From Bacillota bacterium (lineage in GTDB: Bacteria > Bacillota > UBA4882 > UBA8346), in the NCBI GenBank assembly GCA_023400055.1, contig JAEXFN010000023.1, positions 1 to 64,000 on the forward strand: 64,000 nucleotides of DNA, written 5' to 3'. Below are positions 1 through 7,786 of this stretch, in pieces. The notes beneath the pieces are model-generated. The model saw only the letters and a list, made by a program, of their open reading frames with translations. It had not been told where the DNA came from and ran no database searches. The translations under genes were made by a program, and so were the position numbers. How positions within the stretch are numbered: the stretch's first letter is position 1; each line of letters starts with the position of its first letter.

Positions 1-290
1 CTCAACAAGCTCTTTCAGTCACTCAACAAGCTCTTTCAGTCGCTCAGCAAGCTCTCTCAGTCACTCAACAAGCTCGCTCAGTCACTCAACAAGCTCGCTC
101 AGTCACTCAACAAGCTCGCTCAGTCACTCAACAAGCTCGCTCAGTCACTCAACAAGCTTGCTTAGTCACTCAACAAGCTTGCTCAGTCGCTCAACAAGCT
201 TGCTCAGTCACTCAGCAAACTCTTTTTGTAAGTAAATGGTCTATTTTTGTGAGCAAATGATCGCTTTCTATCGCTAAACAAGATGGTTAA
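1..290. repeat. 21-bp tandem array, family 1 (array R1)
   Basis: Contiguous 21-bp units without spacers, in phase from base 18 (GTCRCTCARC followed by AAGCTYNNTCA), with ten good units to 227. Three decayed units follow in the same phase at 228-248, 249-269 and 270-290. The array runs off the left edge of the window. It lies beyond the terminator of the 2-oxoacid oxidoreductase operon. Because 21 is a multiple of three, the plus strand stays open, while the minus strand has a stop in all three frames of each unit. I do not regard it as coding. Confidence 0.95.
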
Positions 291-390
291 ACGGCTCAAC
301 CATCCCCGGCTGTGGATACGTTGTCGTCCTGACCTTCGGCCAGGATTTATCAGAACGCTTTTCGACCGAGTTTATCGCAAAGCTCAGAAA

Positions 391-422
391 AAAACACGAC
401 CCCAGCGGAGGGATCGTGTTTT
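391..422 (-). terminator. Rho-independent terminator of the 2-oxoacid oxidoreductase operon
   Basis: Inverted repeat AAAACACGA (391-399) and TCGTGTTTT (414-422) around a GC-rich loop. Read on the minus strand it is followed by a run of T. It lies about 40 bp downstream of the gamma subunit stop codon. Confidence 0.85.
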
Positions 423-459
423 GAACGTTTTAGAGGACTCAATCCATTAATAAAACAAG

Positions 460-996
460 TTACGCCAATTCCATTCCCTTGTCCAAAGCGGCCCGGTTAA
501 TCGTCACCAAATCCTTTTTCTTGCCCGTCAATACCTTGGCGGTCAACACATTCATCACCGTATCCGCATGGACGATGCCGGTATGTTTCAGGATGGCGCC
601 CATCATCACCATGTTGGCCACCCGGCTGTTGCCGAGCTCGCTGGCGATGGCATTGGCCGGGACCGCCACCACTTGGATATCGGTCCGTTTCGGCTGCACC
701 TCGATGAGGGTCGAATTGTAAAAGAGCGTTCCTCCGGGGATCAGGGTGGCCTCGAACCTCTCCATTGACGGCCGGTTCATCGCCACCAGCACCGAAGGTT
801 CGGAGAGTACCGGCGAACCGACCTCGCCGTCGGTGACCACCACCGAACAGTTGGCCGTGCCGCCGCGCATCTCCGGGCCGTAGGACGGAAACCAGCTGAC
901 GTTTTTCCCCTCATACATGCCCGAATAAGCCAGCAATTGCCCCATCAGCATTACGCCTTGGCCGCCGAAACCGGCGAAAATCGCTTCCAAATTCAT
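460..996 (-). CDS. 2-oxoacid:ferredoxin oxidoreductase, gamma subunit
   Basis: Gamma (catalytic-domain) subunit of a pyruvate/2-oxoacid:ferredoxin oxidoreductase. The complex oxidatively decarboxylates 2-oxoacids to acyl-CoA in the cytoplasm and reduces ferredoxin. The protein is 178 aa. It carries the family N-terminal motif GFGGQG (residues 9-14) and the SYGPEMRGG segment typical of KorC/VorC chains. The ATG at 996 overlaps the beta subunit stop (ATGA, 993-996), so the longer upstream reading is not used. It is the last gene of the operon fdx-alpha-beta-gamma and is followed by a terminator at 391-422. Substrate specificity cannot be read from this chain. The alpha subunit points to branched-chain 2-oxoacids, and 2-oxoglutarate is the alternative. 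Confidence 0.9.
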   Translation of the reverse strand: MNLEAIFAGFGGQGVMLMGQLLAYSGMYEGKNVSWFPSYGPEMRGGTANCSVVVTDGEVGSPVLSEPSVLVAMNRPSMERFEATLIPGGTLFYNSTLIEVQPKRTDIQVVAVPANAIASELGNSRVANMVMMGAILKHTGIVHADTVMNVLTAKVLTGKKKDLVTINRAALDKGMELA

Positions 997-1748
997 TTCG
1001 CCACCTCCTCCGGAGTCCGGAAGATTCCCAACGGATATTGGGGAATCATGTTGGCCTCCAGCCATTTTAACGCTTCGGTCGGCGCCATGCCCCAGTTGGT
1101 CGGGCAGGTCGACAGCACCTCGACCATGGAGAAGCCTTGCCCCTTGACTTGCGTCTCAAAGGATTTGCGGATCGCTTCCTTGGCTTTCAGGACATGCTTC
1201 GGATCGTGGACGCTGACCCGCGCCAGAAACGCCGGACCTTGCAAAGTATTGATCATCTCGGTGACCCGAATCGGGTTGCCCATGGTCTTGATATCCCGGC
1301 CGGACGGCGAGGTGGTAGTCTTCTGCCCCGGCAGGGTGGTCGGAGCCATCTGGCCGCCGGTCATGCCGTAAATGGCGTTGTTGATGAAGATCACCGTGAT
1401 ATTCTCGCCGCGGTTGGCGGCGTGGACGATCTCCGCCATGCCGATCGACGCCAGGTCGCCGTCGCCCTGATAAGTGAAGACGATCCGGTCCGGCAAGACC
1501 CGCTTGACGCCAGTGGCCACCGCCGGGGCCCGGCCGTGCGCCGCCTGCTGGCTGTCGCAATTGAAGTAATTATAGGCCAGCACCGCGCAGCCCACCGGGG
1601 CGATGGCGATGGTCTTCTCGCGCACTCCCAGCTCATCGACGGCCTCGGCCACCAGCCGGTGAATCACGCCATGAGTACAGCCGGGACAATAATGGTTGAC
1701 CCGGTCCTGCAACGCCGGGGTCCTTCCGAATATCCGCTCCATCTCCAA
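993..1748 (-). CDS. 2-oxoacid:ferredoxin oxidoreductase, beta subunit (thiamine diphosphate binding)
   Basis: Beta subunit, 251 aa, which holds thiamine diphosphate. CPGCTHG near residues 21-27 and GDGD at 95-98, followed by NNAIYGMTGGQ, form the conserved cofactor site of KorB/VorB proteins. The TTG at 1748 directly follows the alpha stop codon and has GGGGTGG five bases upstream. The ATG at 1742 (MERIFG) is an equally plausible start. Translation is probably coupled to both neighbours. This short beta chain carries no ferredoxin domain, so electrons should pass through the small ferredoxin encoded first in the operon. Confidence 0.93.
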   Translation of the reverse strand: MEMERIFGRTPALQDRVNHYCPGCTHGVIHRLVAEAVDELGVREKTIAIAPVGCAVLAYNYFNCDSQQAAHGRAPAVATGVKRVLPDRIVFTYQGDGDLASIGMAEIVHAANRGENITVIFINNAIYGMTGGQMAPTTLPGQKTTTSPSGRDIKTMGNPIRVTEMINTLQGPAFLARVSVHDPKHVLKAKEAIRKSFETQVKGQGFSMVEVLSTCPTNWGMAPTEALKWLEANMIPQYPLGIFRTPEEVAK

Positions 1749-2813
1749 TTAGGCCACCCCCTTGTCCGACAGGCATTTCATAATGGCTTGATACGCTTCG
1801 GTCACCGTCGGTATCGCGCCGTTCAAGCGGCCGTAGAAATGAACCGGTGCCCCGCTGCTGGCCAACTGGACATCCTCGATCATCTGGCCGGCGCTCATCT
1901 CGATCACCAGGAACTCCTTGCCGGCCTTGGCCAGCTCGGCGATTTTCTGTTTCGGGAACGGCCAGAGGGTGATCAGCCGCAACAGGCCGACCTTCTTCCC
2001 CGCCGCCTTGGCCTTGGCAATCGCTGACTTGGCGATCCGAGCCGAGGTGCCGTAGGCCACCACCACCAAGTCGGCATCGGCGGTGCCGTCATCCTCGAAG
2101 CGAATCTCATTGGCTTCGATCTCATGATACTTCTGCTGCAAGCGTTTGTTGATCTGCTCCAGGTCCTCGCCCACCAGTCCCAGGCTGTTGATGACGTTCT
2201 GGGCCCGGTCGGCCATGCCGGTGGTCGCCCAAGGTTTGGGCGGCATCTTCAGATCGGTCAGTTCCTTCATGACCACCGGTTCCATCATCTGCCCCAGCAA
2301 GCCGTCGGCCAGTATCATGGCGGGATTGCGGTATTTGTCGGCGGCGACGAAAGCCTCGAACATCAGGTCCATGATCTCCTGAACCGAACCCGGCGCGAAA
2401 ACGATCAGCCGGTAATCGCCGTGGCCGCCGCCCTTGGTCGCCTGGAAATAATCGGCCTGCGACGGGGTCAAGCCGCCCAGGCCCGGGCCGCCGCGCGCTA
2501 CATTCACGATGACGCAGGGCAATTCGGCGCCGGCGATATAGGAAATGCCTTCCTGCTTCAGACTGACTCCCGGGCTAGACGAGGAGGTCATGGCCCGCAC
2601 TCCGGCGCCGGCCGCCCCGTAAACCATGTTAATGGCGCTGACTTCGCTCTCCGCCTGGATAAAAACTCCGCCGACCTCCGGCATCCGGCGCGACATGTAT
2701 TCGGGAACCTCGTTCTGCGGAGTGATCGGGTAACCGAAAAAACAGCGGCAACCCGCCCGAATCGCGCCTTCGGCGATGGCTTCGTTTCCTTTCATCATTA
2801 CACGTTCTGCCAC
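1749..2813 (-). CDS. vorB: 2-oxoacid:ferredoxin oxidoreductase, alpha subunit (VorB type)
   Basis: Alpha subunit, 354 aa, with the substrate-domain motif YPITPQNEVPEY near residues 28-39, then SSSSPGVSLKQEG and RGGPGLGG. Length and motifs resemble the clostridial chains annotated as 3-methyl-2-oxobutanoate dehydrogenase subunit VorB. The role would be fermentation of branched-chain amino acid skeletons or reductive 2-oxoacid synthesis. The GTG start at 2813 has GGAGG nine bases upstream. The beta subunit follows with no gap. The VorB assignment comes from family resemblance. A 2-oxoglutarate-specific enzyme (KorA) cannot be excluded. Confidence 0.88.
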   Translation of the reverse strand: MAERVMMKGNEAIAEGAIRAGCRCFFGYPITPQNEVPEYMSRRMPEVGGVFIQAESEVSAINMVYGAAGAGVRAMTSSSSPGVSLKQEGISYIAGAELPCVIVNVARGGPGLGGLTPSQADYFQATKGGGHGDYRLIVFAPGSVQEIMDLMFEAFVAADKYRNPAMILADGLLGQMMEPVVMKELTDLKMPPKPWATTGMADRAQNVINSLGLVGEDLEQINKRLQQKYHEIEANEIRFEDDGTADADLVVVAYGTSARIAKSAIAKAKAAGKKVGLLRLITLWPFPKQKIAELAKAGKEFLVIEMSAGQMIEDVQLASSGAPVHFYGRLNGAIPTVTEAYQAIMKCLSDKGVA

Positions 2814-2840
2814 CTCAAGTAGCCTCCTTACCTTGTTACC

Positions 2841-3044
2841 TTATTTGAAAACCTCGATGACGACATCAGGACACATCCGCGCGCAAAACATACAGCCGAT
2901 GCATTGGGAAGGATCGCCGATTTCCGCCGGACGGTACCCCTTGGAGTTGAAACGATCCGCCATCCGCAAGATCTTTTTCGGGCAAACGCTGACGCATAAC
3001 TCGCAACCTTTACACCGTTCCTCATTGAATGTAACCTGGGCCAA
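2841..3044 (-). CDS. 2[4Fe-4S] ferredoxin, delta subunit of the 2-oxoacid oxidoreductase
   Basis: Small ferredoxin with two cluster motifs, CKGCELCVSVCPK and CIGCMFCARMCPD, that should carry electrons from the thiamine/CoA catalytic core. I place the start at TTG 3044 (MAQVTFNEE), eight bases after AAGGAGG, giving 67 aa. A longer reading from TTG 3080 adds twelve residues that contain this ribosome binding site and is less likely. It is the first gene of the operon, 27 bp upstream of the alpha subunit, behind the promoter at 3128-3156. Confidence 0.9.
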   Translation of the reverse strand: MAQVTFNEERCKGCELCVSVCPKKILRMADRFNSKGYRPAEIGDPSQCIGCMFCARMCPDVVIEVFK

Positions 3045-3106
3045 GATCTTTGCCTCCTTATCGATAAATTTCCCAAACAAACCAGGTTATAAAACGCAAA
3101 CAGACA

Positions 3107-3156
3107 CGCAATATTGCGATATCCTATATCATAAAACTTTTTCCATGGCTTTGCAA
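3107..3156 (-). promoter_or_regulatory. Promoter and palindrome upstream of the 2-oxoacid oxidoreductase operon
   Basis: On the minus strand, -35 TTGCAA (3151-3156) is separated by exactly 17 bp from -10 TATGAT (3128-3133). Just downstream, at about the transcription start, lies the perfect 12-bp palindrome CGCAATATTGCG (3107-3118), a candidate operator. The boxes are seen directly. Function is inferred. Confidence 0.55.
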
Positions 3157-3232
3157 TCGGAAGCCATCATTTGTCACACATTATTATAAACGCAACTTCC
3201 GGTGGGTCGTTTCCGCTTCCCGCCGGCAGCCT

Positions 3233-3925
3233 TCACTCCTCCCGCAGCCACGGGGGAAGCATCCGCAAGCGCACCGGGAAGACGGGATGAGCCGCCAAAG
3301 CTTCCCGGTTGGCCGCCAGAAACCCTTCTTCGACCATCTGATAACGCACCGGCAACGCGCGGCGCTCAGCCAGTTCCTCGATGAGCGGCAGGCCGTTCCG
3401 CCAGATCGCCAGCGTGGTCTCCCGGCCGAGGTTGATATTGCCGATGAGCCCGGTGGCCCGTAGCCGGCTGGCGCTTTCCAAACCGGCGATCAGCCGCTCC
3501 GCCTCGGCGGCATCCCGGGTATCGGGACGGTAGGGGTTGACCACCACCCAAAAATCGTAATCCTCTTGACTGAAATAGGGATGAAAACGGCCCAGGGCCC
3601 GCGCGCCCACCGGGTCACCGCCCACGTCGAAGACCGTGGTCACCCGTTTGTCCTGCAGCAGCCCATAAATCTGCGGCGAAAGCGCCGGCAAGTCGGCGTA
3701 CTCCAGCCCGGGGGCGGTGGAGATCACTTCCAGGCCCAGCTCGGCCAGTTCCTTGGCCACGTCCCGCGACCGGAAATAGGGATTGACGATGTCCAGATCG
3801 ATCAGCCCCACTGGCTGGACTCCCTCGGCCACCAGGTTCCGGGCATAGGCGATGGCAAACTCGGTTTTGCCGCTGCCGAAAGCTCCGCCGATCACCGTTA
3901 ACCGTTTCGTCTTAATCAATGGCAT
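3233..3925 (-). CDS. P-loop ATPase of unknown function
   Basis: Protein of 230 aa with a Walker A motif GAFGSGKTE near residues 13-21, then DLDIVNPYFRSRD and DVGGDPVG, which resemble switch or Walker B segments of SIMIBI/MinD-like P-loop proteins. No membrane segment. It overlaps the 3' end of folC (ATG 3925, folC stop 3912), so the two are co-transcribed and probably translationally coupled. It ends about 190 bp before the ferredoxin gene of the oxidoreductase operon on the same strand. I recall similar genes beside 2-oxoacid oxidoreductase clusters in clostridia, but the biochemical role is unknown to me. A maturation or cofactor-handling role would be speculation. Confidence 0.8.
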   Translation of the reverse strand: MPLIKTKRLTVIGGAFGSGKTEFAIAYARNLVAEGVQPVGLIDLDIVNPYFRSRDVAKELAELGLEVISTAPGLEYADLPALSPQIYGLLQDKRVTTVFDVGGDPVGARALGRFHPYFSQEDYDFWVVVNPYRPDTRDAAEAERLIAGLESASRLRATGLIGNINLGRETTLAIWRNGLPLIEELAERRALPVRYQMVEEGFLAANREALAAHPVFPVRLRMLPPWLREE

Positions 3926-5216
3926 CACCCGTATTCAATAGAATCGACCGCAGCAGGCCGGTAAGATATAACGAACCGCTGGCCACGGCAATTTCCGCCC
4001 CGGAATTCAGAACCTGTCGCAAAGCGCGCCGGGGGTCGGGTTCGGCGACGCTGTCGACGCCCAGGTCGCGAAAGAGCGCCGCCAATTGCTGCGGGTCGGA
4101 GCTTTTCGGATCGGGGACGGTCGTGGTAACGACCCGCTCAGCCACTGGGGCGAAGAGCGCCGCCAGTTCCGGCAAGGGACGGTTATTCAGGATCCCCATC
4201 AGCAAGGTCGCCTTTTGGCCGGGATACAGCGTTTGTAAAGCCTCGACCAGCGCCTTCGCGCCATCCGGATTGTGCGCGCCGTCCAAATAAAACTTTTGCG
4301 GGGCAATCGAAGGGATCCGTTCCAAGCGGCTCGGCCAACGGACATTTGCCAGGCTCGTCCGGAGTTGTTCCGGGCTGATCCGGATCCCGGCCGCCGCCAA
4401 AAGATCCAGCCCCGCTAGCAGATTCAGACTGTTATCCACCTGGTGCCGGCCGATCAACCCCAATTGCAGCCGGATATCCCCCAGCTCAGGATGAGTATAT
4501 TCTACCGCCGTTCCCGCTTCGGTAACCCGATAACTGCGGACCCGCACCTCCGAAGCCAGCCGGAAGGGGCTCCGCCGCGACTCGGCGATCCCGCTCAAAT
4601 AGCGCTCGATGGCCGGTTCCTGCAATCCGATGACCACCGGAATGCCCGGTTTAATGATTCCGGCTTTCTCGAAAGCGATCTGTTCCAGGGTATCGCCCAG
4701 GTACTGCTGATGATCCAGCGCGATATGGGCAATCACGCTAAAAATCGGTTCGATGACGTTGGTGGCGTCAAAACGTCCGCCCATTCCGACTTCGATCACA
4801 GCCAAATCGACCTTGCGGCGGGCGAAAAATTGCATACCCAGCGCCGTGCCGACCTCGAACTCGGTGGGATCGCCGAAGCCGTCGGCCGCCACCGCTTGCA
4901 GCACCGGTCGCAATTCGGCAACGAGCGCCGCCAGCTCAGCCTCGCCGATCATCTCGCCGTCGACCACGAACCGTTCCCGGTAAGTACTGAGATGCGGTGA
5001 GGTAAAGCGGCCCACCTTGAGGCCGGCCGCGCGCAACGCCGCCTCGTACATTGCGGCGGTCGATCCTTTGCCGTTGGTGCCGGCAATGTGGACGGAGCGG
5101 AATTGCCGCTCCGGGTGTCCCATGCGCCGTAGAATCTCGCCGATTCGCTCCAGGCCCAGTTTGATCCCGAATTTGGTGCACTCCTTGATGAATTTCAAAG
5201 CTTCCTGATAATCCAT
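3912..5216 (-). CDS. folC: Bifunctional dihydrofolate synthase/folylpolyglutamate synthase FolC
   Basis: Cytoplasmic Mur-ligase-family enzyme of 434 aa, the usual length. It adds glutamate to dihydropteroate and then extends folate polyglutamate tails. The ATP-binding loop GTNGKGSTAA lies near residues 46-55, GMGGRFDATN follows in the central domain, and LDGAHNPDGA marks the C-terminal ligase domain. The start has GGAGAGG eleven bases upstream. It is the first gene of a two-gene unit with the P-loop ATPase. A possible promoter lies at 5298-5326. Confidence 0.95.
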   Translation of the reverse strand: MDYQEALKFIKECTKFGIKLGLERIGEILRRMGHPERQFRSVHIAGTNGKGSTAAMYEAALRAAGLKVGRFTSPHLSTYRERFVVDGEMIGEAELAALVAELRPVLQAVAADGFGDPTEFEVGTALGMQFFARRKVDLAVIEVGMGGRFDATNVIEPIFSVIAHIALDHQQYLGDTLEQIAFEKAGIIKPGIPVVIGLQEPAIERYLSGIAESRRSPFRLASEVRVRSYRVTEAGTAVEYTHPELGDIRLQLGLIGRHQVDNSLNLLAGLDLLAAAGIRISPEQLRTSLANVRWPSRLERIPSIAPQKFYLDGAHNPDGAKALVEALQTLYPGQKATLLMGILNNRPLPELAALFAPVAERVVTTTVPDPKSSDPQQLAALFRDLGVDSVAEPDPRRALRQVLNSGAEIAVASGSLYLTGLLRSILLNTGDAID

Positions 5217-5297
5217 AAGCGATTTTGCCTCTCCATGAAAAGAAAACGGCTTCAGCCGCCTTCCAACTCCAACAGATTATGCTATAATATTACCCAT

Positions 5298-5326
5298 ATT
5301 GTATCACACTTTGAACGGGCCACCAA
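5298..5326 (-). promoter_or_regulatory. Candidate folC promoter
   Basis: Minus strand TTGGTG (5321-5326), 17 bp, TACAAT (5298-5303), the latter preceded by TGTGA. A plus-strand TATAAT (5283-5288) in the same gap may serve trmL, but no clear -35 box accompanies it. Confidence 0.4.
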
Positions 5327-5402
5327 TGAAAAATCGACCACCGGCGAAGCGCGGTCGTCCTTTTTAACGTTCCGGCTCGCAGCACGGCACGGAGGTTGCA
5401 TC

Positions 5403-5861
5403 ATGCATATTGTGCTTTACCAACCGGAGATCCCGCAAAACACGGGAAACATCGCCCGATTGTGCGCAGCCGCGGGCGTGAATCTGCATCTGATCGAACC
5501 CTTGGGGTTCTTCTGGGACGATCAACGCCTGAAGCGCGCCGGACTGGACTATTGGGAACTGGTCGAGATTCAACGCCATCTTAATCTGCAAAGTTATCTT
5601 GAAAAGTTCCCCAATCAACGGCTTTTTTACGCCACCACCAAGGGCGGCCGCCATTATCAGCAAATCCAATTCGCGAAGGACGACGCCTTGATGTTTGGCC
5701 CGGAAACGCGCGGCTTACCGCCGGAGATCCTCGCCCGGGAGCCCGAACACAATATCCGGATTCCGATGATCCCCGGAGCCCGCTCCTTGAATTTGGCCAA
5801 TTCGGTGGCGATTATCCTGTTTGAAGCCTTGCGTCAATTGGATTTCCCGGGTCTGGTGTGA
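5403..5861 (+). CDS. trmL: tRNA (cytidine(34)-2'-O)-methyltransferase TrmL
   Basis: SpoU/SPOUT-family methyltransferase of 152 aa that methylates the wobble ribose of tRNA-Leu isoacceptors using S-adenosylmethionine. The trefoil-knot motifs are GNIARLCAA near residue 17, MFGPETRGLP near 97 and IPMIPGARSLNLANSVA near 118. A longer in-frame reading from 5235 is rejected. The ATG at 5403 has GGAGG eight bases upstream and gives the normal family length. It stands alone on the plus strand, and its stop abuts the stop of the following minus-strand gene. Confidence 0.95.
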   Translation: MHIVLYQPEIPQNTGNIARLCAAAGVNLHLIEPLGFFWDDQRLKRAGLDYWELVEIQRHLNLQSYLEKFPNQRLFYATTKGGRHYQQIQFAKDDALMFGPETRGLPPEILAREPEHNIRIPMIPGARSLNLANSVAIILFEALRQLDFPGLV

Positions 5862-6452
5862 TTAACGCAGATCGATGATCATCTTCAGGCGGTTTTGGTT
5901 GCCGCTTCTTTCAAATACGGCGAAAGCCCCCGAGAGCAATCCCTGTTTCAGGGTAGCCTCACATAAAATGACCCAGCCGTCCGCCAGTTGCACCGTCGTC
6001 GGGACAAAGCTGGGGCTGGCCTGACTGACCCGTTCCATCATGCGGTAGGCGAAATTGCGAATCGCCGCAATCGAGTGATCCGACAGCGCGTTGCCGGAGA
6101 GCGAATCGCTGAGGGATATCAAAGTTTTGCTCCGGATGGTCCAGCCGAACAAATACGGCAAATCGAAAGGAAAATCATTGGAGACTGGAACCTGGAAAGT
6201 GGCGGGTATCCGGGAAACCCGCAGCAGAATGTCGGCGCCGCGGCCCAAGTCGTTCGGGTTATAACTGCGGACCAGAAGCAGACCGTCGGACGCCACTAAA
6301 CCGTTAAACCCACGAACGTCCCGATTCTTCAAGGCCGTCCGAAAGCTATCAGCGACGGTCGGTGATTCCGCAAGCAGCAGACCGTTCCCCAAGACAAGGC
6401 TAATCATGAACAGCAAAATCAAAAACCAAAGGCGATTTGGATTTCTTCTCAT
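5862..6452 (-). CDS. Exported or membrane-anchored protein of unknown function
   Basis: About 196 aa. The N-terminus has basic residues followed by a hydrophobic stretch (LWFLILLFMISLVLG), a signal peptide or membrane anchor, so the rest is likely outside the cytoplasm. I do not recognise the family. The remainder is soluble-looking with no cysteine-rich or catalytic motif I can name. The ATG at 6452 is preferred for signal-peptide shape, but a GTG at 6467 is possible because neither has a clear ribosome binding site. It ends tail to tail with trmL. Confidence 0.6.
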   Translation of the reverse strand: MRRNPNRLWFLILLFMISLVLGNGLLLAESPTVADSFRTALKNRDVRGFNGLVASDGLLLVRSYNPNDLGRGADILLRVSRIPATFQVPVSNDFPFDLPYLFGWTIRSKTLISLSDSLSGNALSDHSIAAIRNFAYRMMERVSQASPSFVPTTVQLADGWVILCEATLKQGLLSGAFAVFERSGNQNRLKMIIDLR

Positions 6453-6561
6453 CGGATTCTCATTCACCCCGGTATTTTGCTAAAGGCCATTAATTAACTT
6501 GATCTTTTCGCGATCGCTGCCCAAATCCCTGCTGAAATTATAGCTTATCCCGAATAAGCAA

Positions 6562-6590
6562 AATCCCCAACTCAGGTTGGGGATTTTTTG
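6562..6590. terminator. Bidirectional Rho-independent terminator
   Basis: Perfect stem AATCCCCAAC (6562-6571) and GTTGGGGATT (6576-6585) with a TCAG loop. Six T follow on the plus strand and a weaker T-rich tail on the minus strand. It sits just past the NifU-like gene stop. Confidence 0.75.
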
Positions 6591-6593
6591 GTC

Positions 6594-6815
6594 TCAGACC
6601 GATTCGACTCCTTGCACTTCGGGGACGGTTTGTTTTAAATACCGTTCAATTCCGTTTTTCAAGGTCATCTGGGACATGGGACAACCGGCGCACGCGCCTT
6701 TCAAACGGACCTTGACGATACCATCTTGTTGTACGTCGATGAGCTCGACATCTCCTCCGTCAGCCTGCAACGAGGGCCGGATCTTATCCAAAGCCTCGGT
6801 TACCTTCTCTTTCAT
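6594..6815 (-). CDS. NifU-like iron-sulfur scaffold domain protein
   Basis: 73-aa stand-alone NifU C-terminal domain (Nfu type). The CAGCP segment gives the CxxC motif that holds or delivers a [4Fe-4S] cluster to client proteins in the cytoplasm. LQADGGDVEL near residue 16 is the family signature. The ATG at 6815 gives the normal N-terminus, against a GTG three codons upstream. Single gene with its own terminator. An AT-rich inverted repeat (TATTTAAAGA 847-856 and TCTTTAAATA 861-870, offset 6000) lies in its leader. Confidence 0.9.
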   Translation of the reverse strand: MKEKVTEALDKIRPSLQADGGDVELIDVQQDGIVKVRLKGACAGCPMSQMTLKNGIERYLKQTVPEVQGVESV

Positions 6816-7037
6816 GTTCTTCACCGCTTTCCGCTTAGTATACCGTTATTTAAAGATTTTTCTTTAAATAGCTTGGGCCTTTTTTAACAGGAACTTACCT
6901 GTCAAGTGATTCCAACCCGTTTAGATCATTATATAACATTCGCTAAATTATATGAAATTCCTTTTCGCGCGCATCCCGTTTTGCGCCCAATCGTCAAGTG
7001 TAATCAAAATTTAACAATGGAAACATTCAATATAAGA

Positions 7038-7784
7038 CTACTTGTTCGGCGGCGCCTCGGGTTCTTCGGCGGCGCTATCCTGCCGCAATAAGACGATTTC
7101 CACCCGGCGGTTCTTAGTCTTTCCCTCGGGCGTCTGATTGCTGGCGATCGGCCGGAACTCGCCGTATCCTCCCGCCGATAACCGCGGACCGACGTCCGGG
7201 TGTTTGGAGATCCAATACATGATGACATTGGTGGCCCGGTCGGTCGAAAGCTGCCAATTCGAACGGTAACGGGCCGTATTGATGGGGACATTGTCGGTAT
7301 GGCCTTCGACCCGGATCATCCGGCCGGTCGAGAACAGAATCGCCGCCAAGTGATCCAGGATCGCCTGGGCACGGGGCGAGAGATCCGCCTTGCCCGATTC
7401 AAACAACACCGTATCCGCCAGGTTGAGCACCAGACCGCGTTCCTGGATCGAAGCCTGGACCGATTTGGAAATTCCCGCCTTGCTCGTATACTGCTGAATC
7501 AACTTCATGACGTCGTTGAACTGGTTGTTTTCCGTCATAATCGAGATGCTGGGCGGTTTGACTCCCGTACCCTGGAAATTGGTCAGCATGTTGGAACCGC
7601 CGCTCGCCCCCTTGGCCCCGAAGGCCATCGAGAGCGATTGGGACAATGTCTTAAATTTGGCGGCATCCACTTGCGCCATGGCGAACAAGATGGTGAAAAA
7701 GGCCATCATCAGTGTAATCAGATCCGAATAGGTCAACAGCCATCGTTCGATATTATCATGTTCTTCTTCTTGCTTCTTTTTCAT
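7038..7784 (-). CDS. motB: Flagellar motor stator protein MotB
   Basis: Inner-membrane stator protein of 248 aa. One N-terminal membrane helix carries the ion-channel aspartate (Asp21 in YSDLITLMMAFF), followed by a linker and a C-terminal OmpA/MotB peptidoglycan-binding domain (EGHTDNVPI, then LSTDRATNV and NRRVEIVLL). With MotA it forms the stator that turns the flagellum. It starts two bases after motA, so the genes are coupled. Proton against sodium coupling cannot be settled here. Confidence 0.93.
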   Translation of the reverse strand: MKKKQEEEHDNIERWLLTYSDLITLMMAFFTILFAMAQVDAAKFKTLSQSLSMAFGAKGASGGSNMLTNFQGTGVKPPSISIMTENNQFNDVMKLIQQYTSKAGISKSVQASIQERGLVLNLADTVLFESGKADLSPRAQAILDHLAAILFSTGRMIRVEGHTDNVPINTARYRSNWQLSTDRATNVIMYWISKHPDVGPRLSAGGYGEFRPIASNQTPEGKTKNRRVEIVLLRQDSAAEEPEAPPNK

Positions 7785-7786
7785 GT

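Noticed and set aside
1..227. CRISPR array
   Set aside because: Units are contiguous, with no unique spacers between repeats and no cas genes. The same holds for the other five arrays.
5235..5402. N-terminal extension of trmL
   Set aside because: The in-frame ATG at 5403 has GGAGG and gives the standard TrmL length. The extension crosses promoter sequence.
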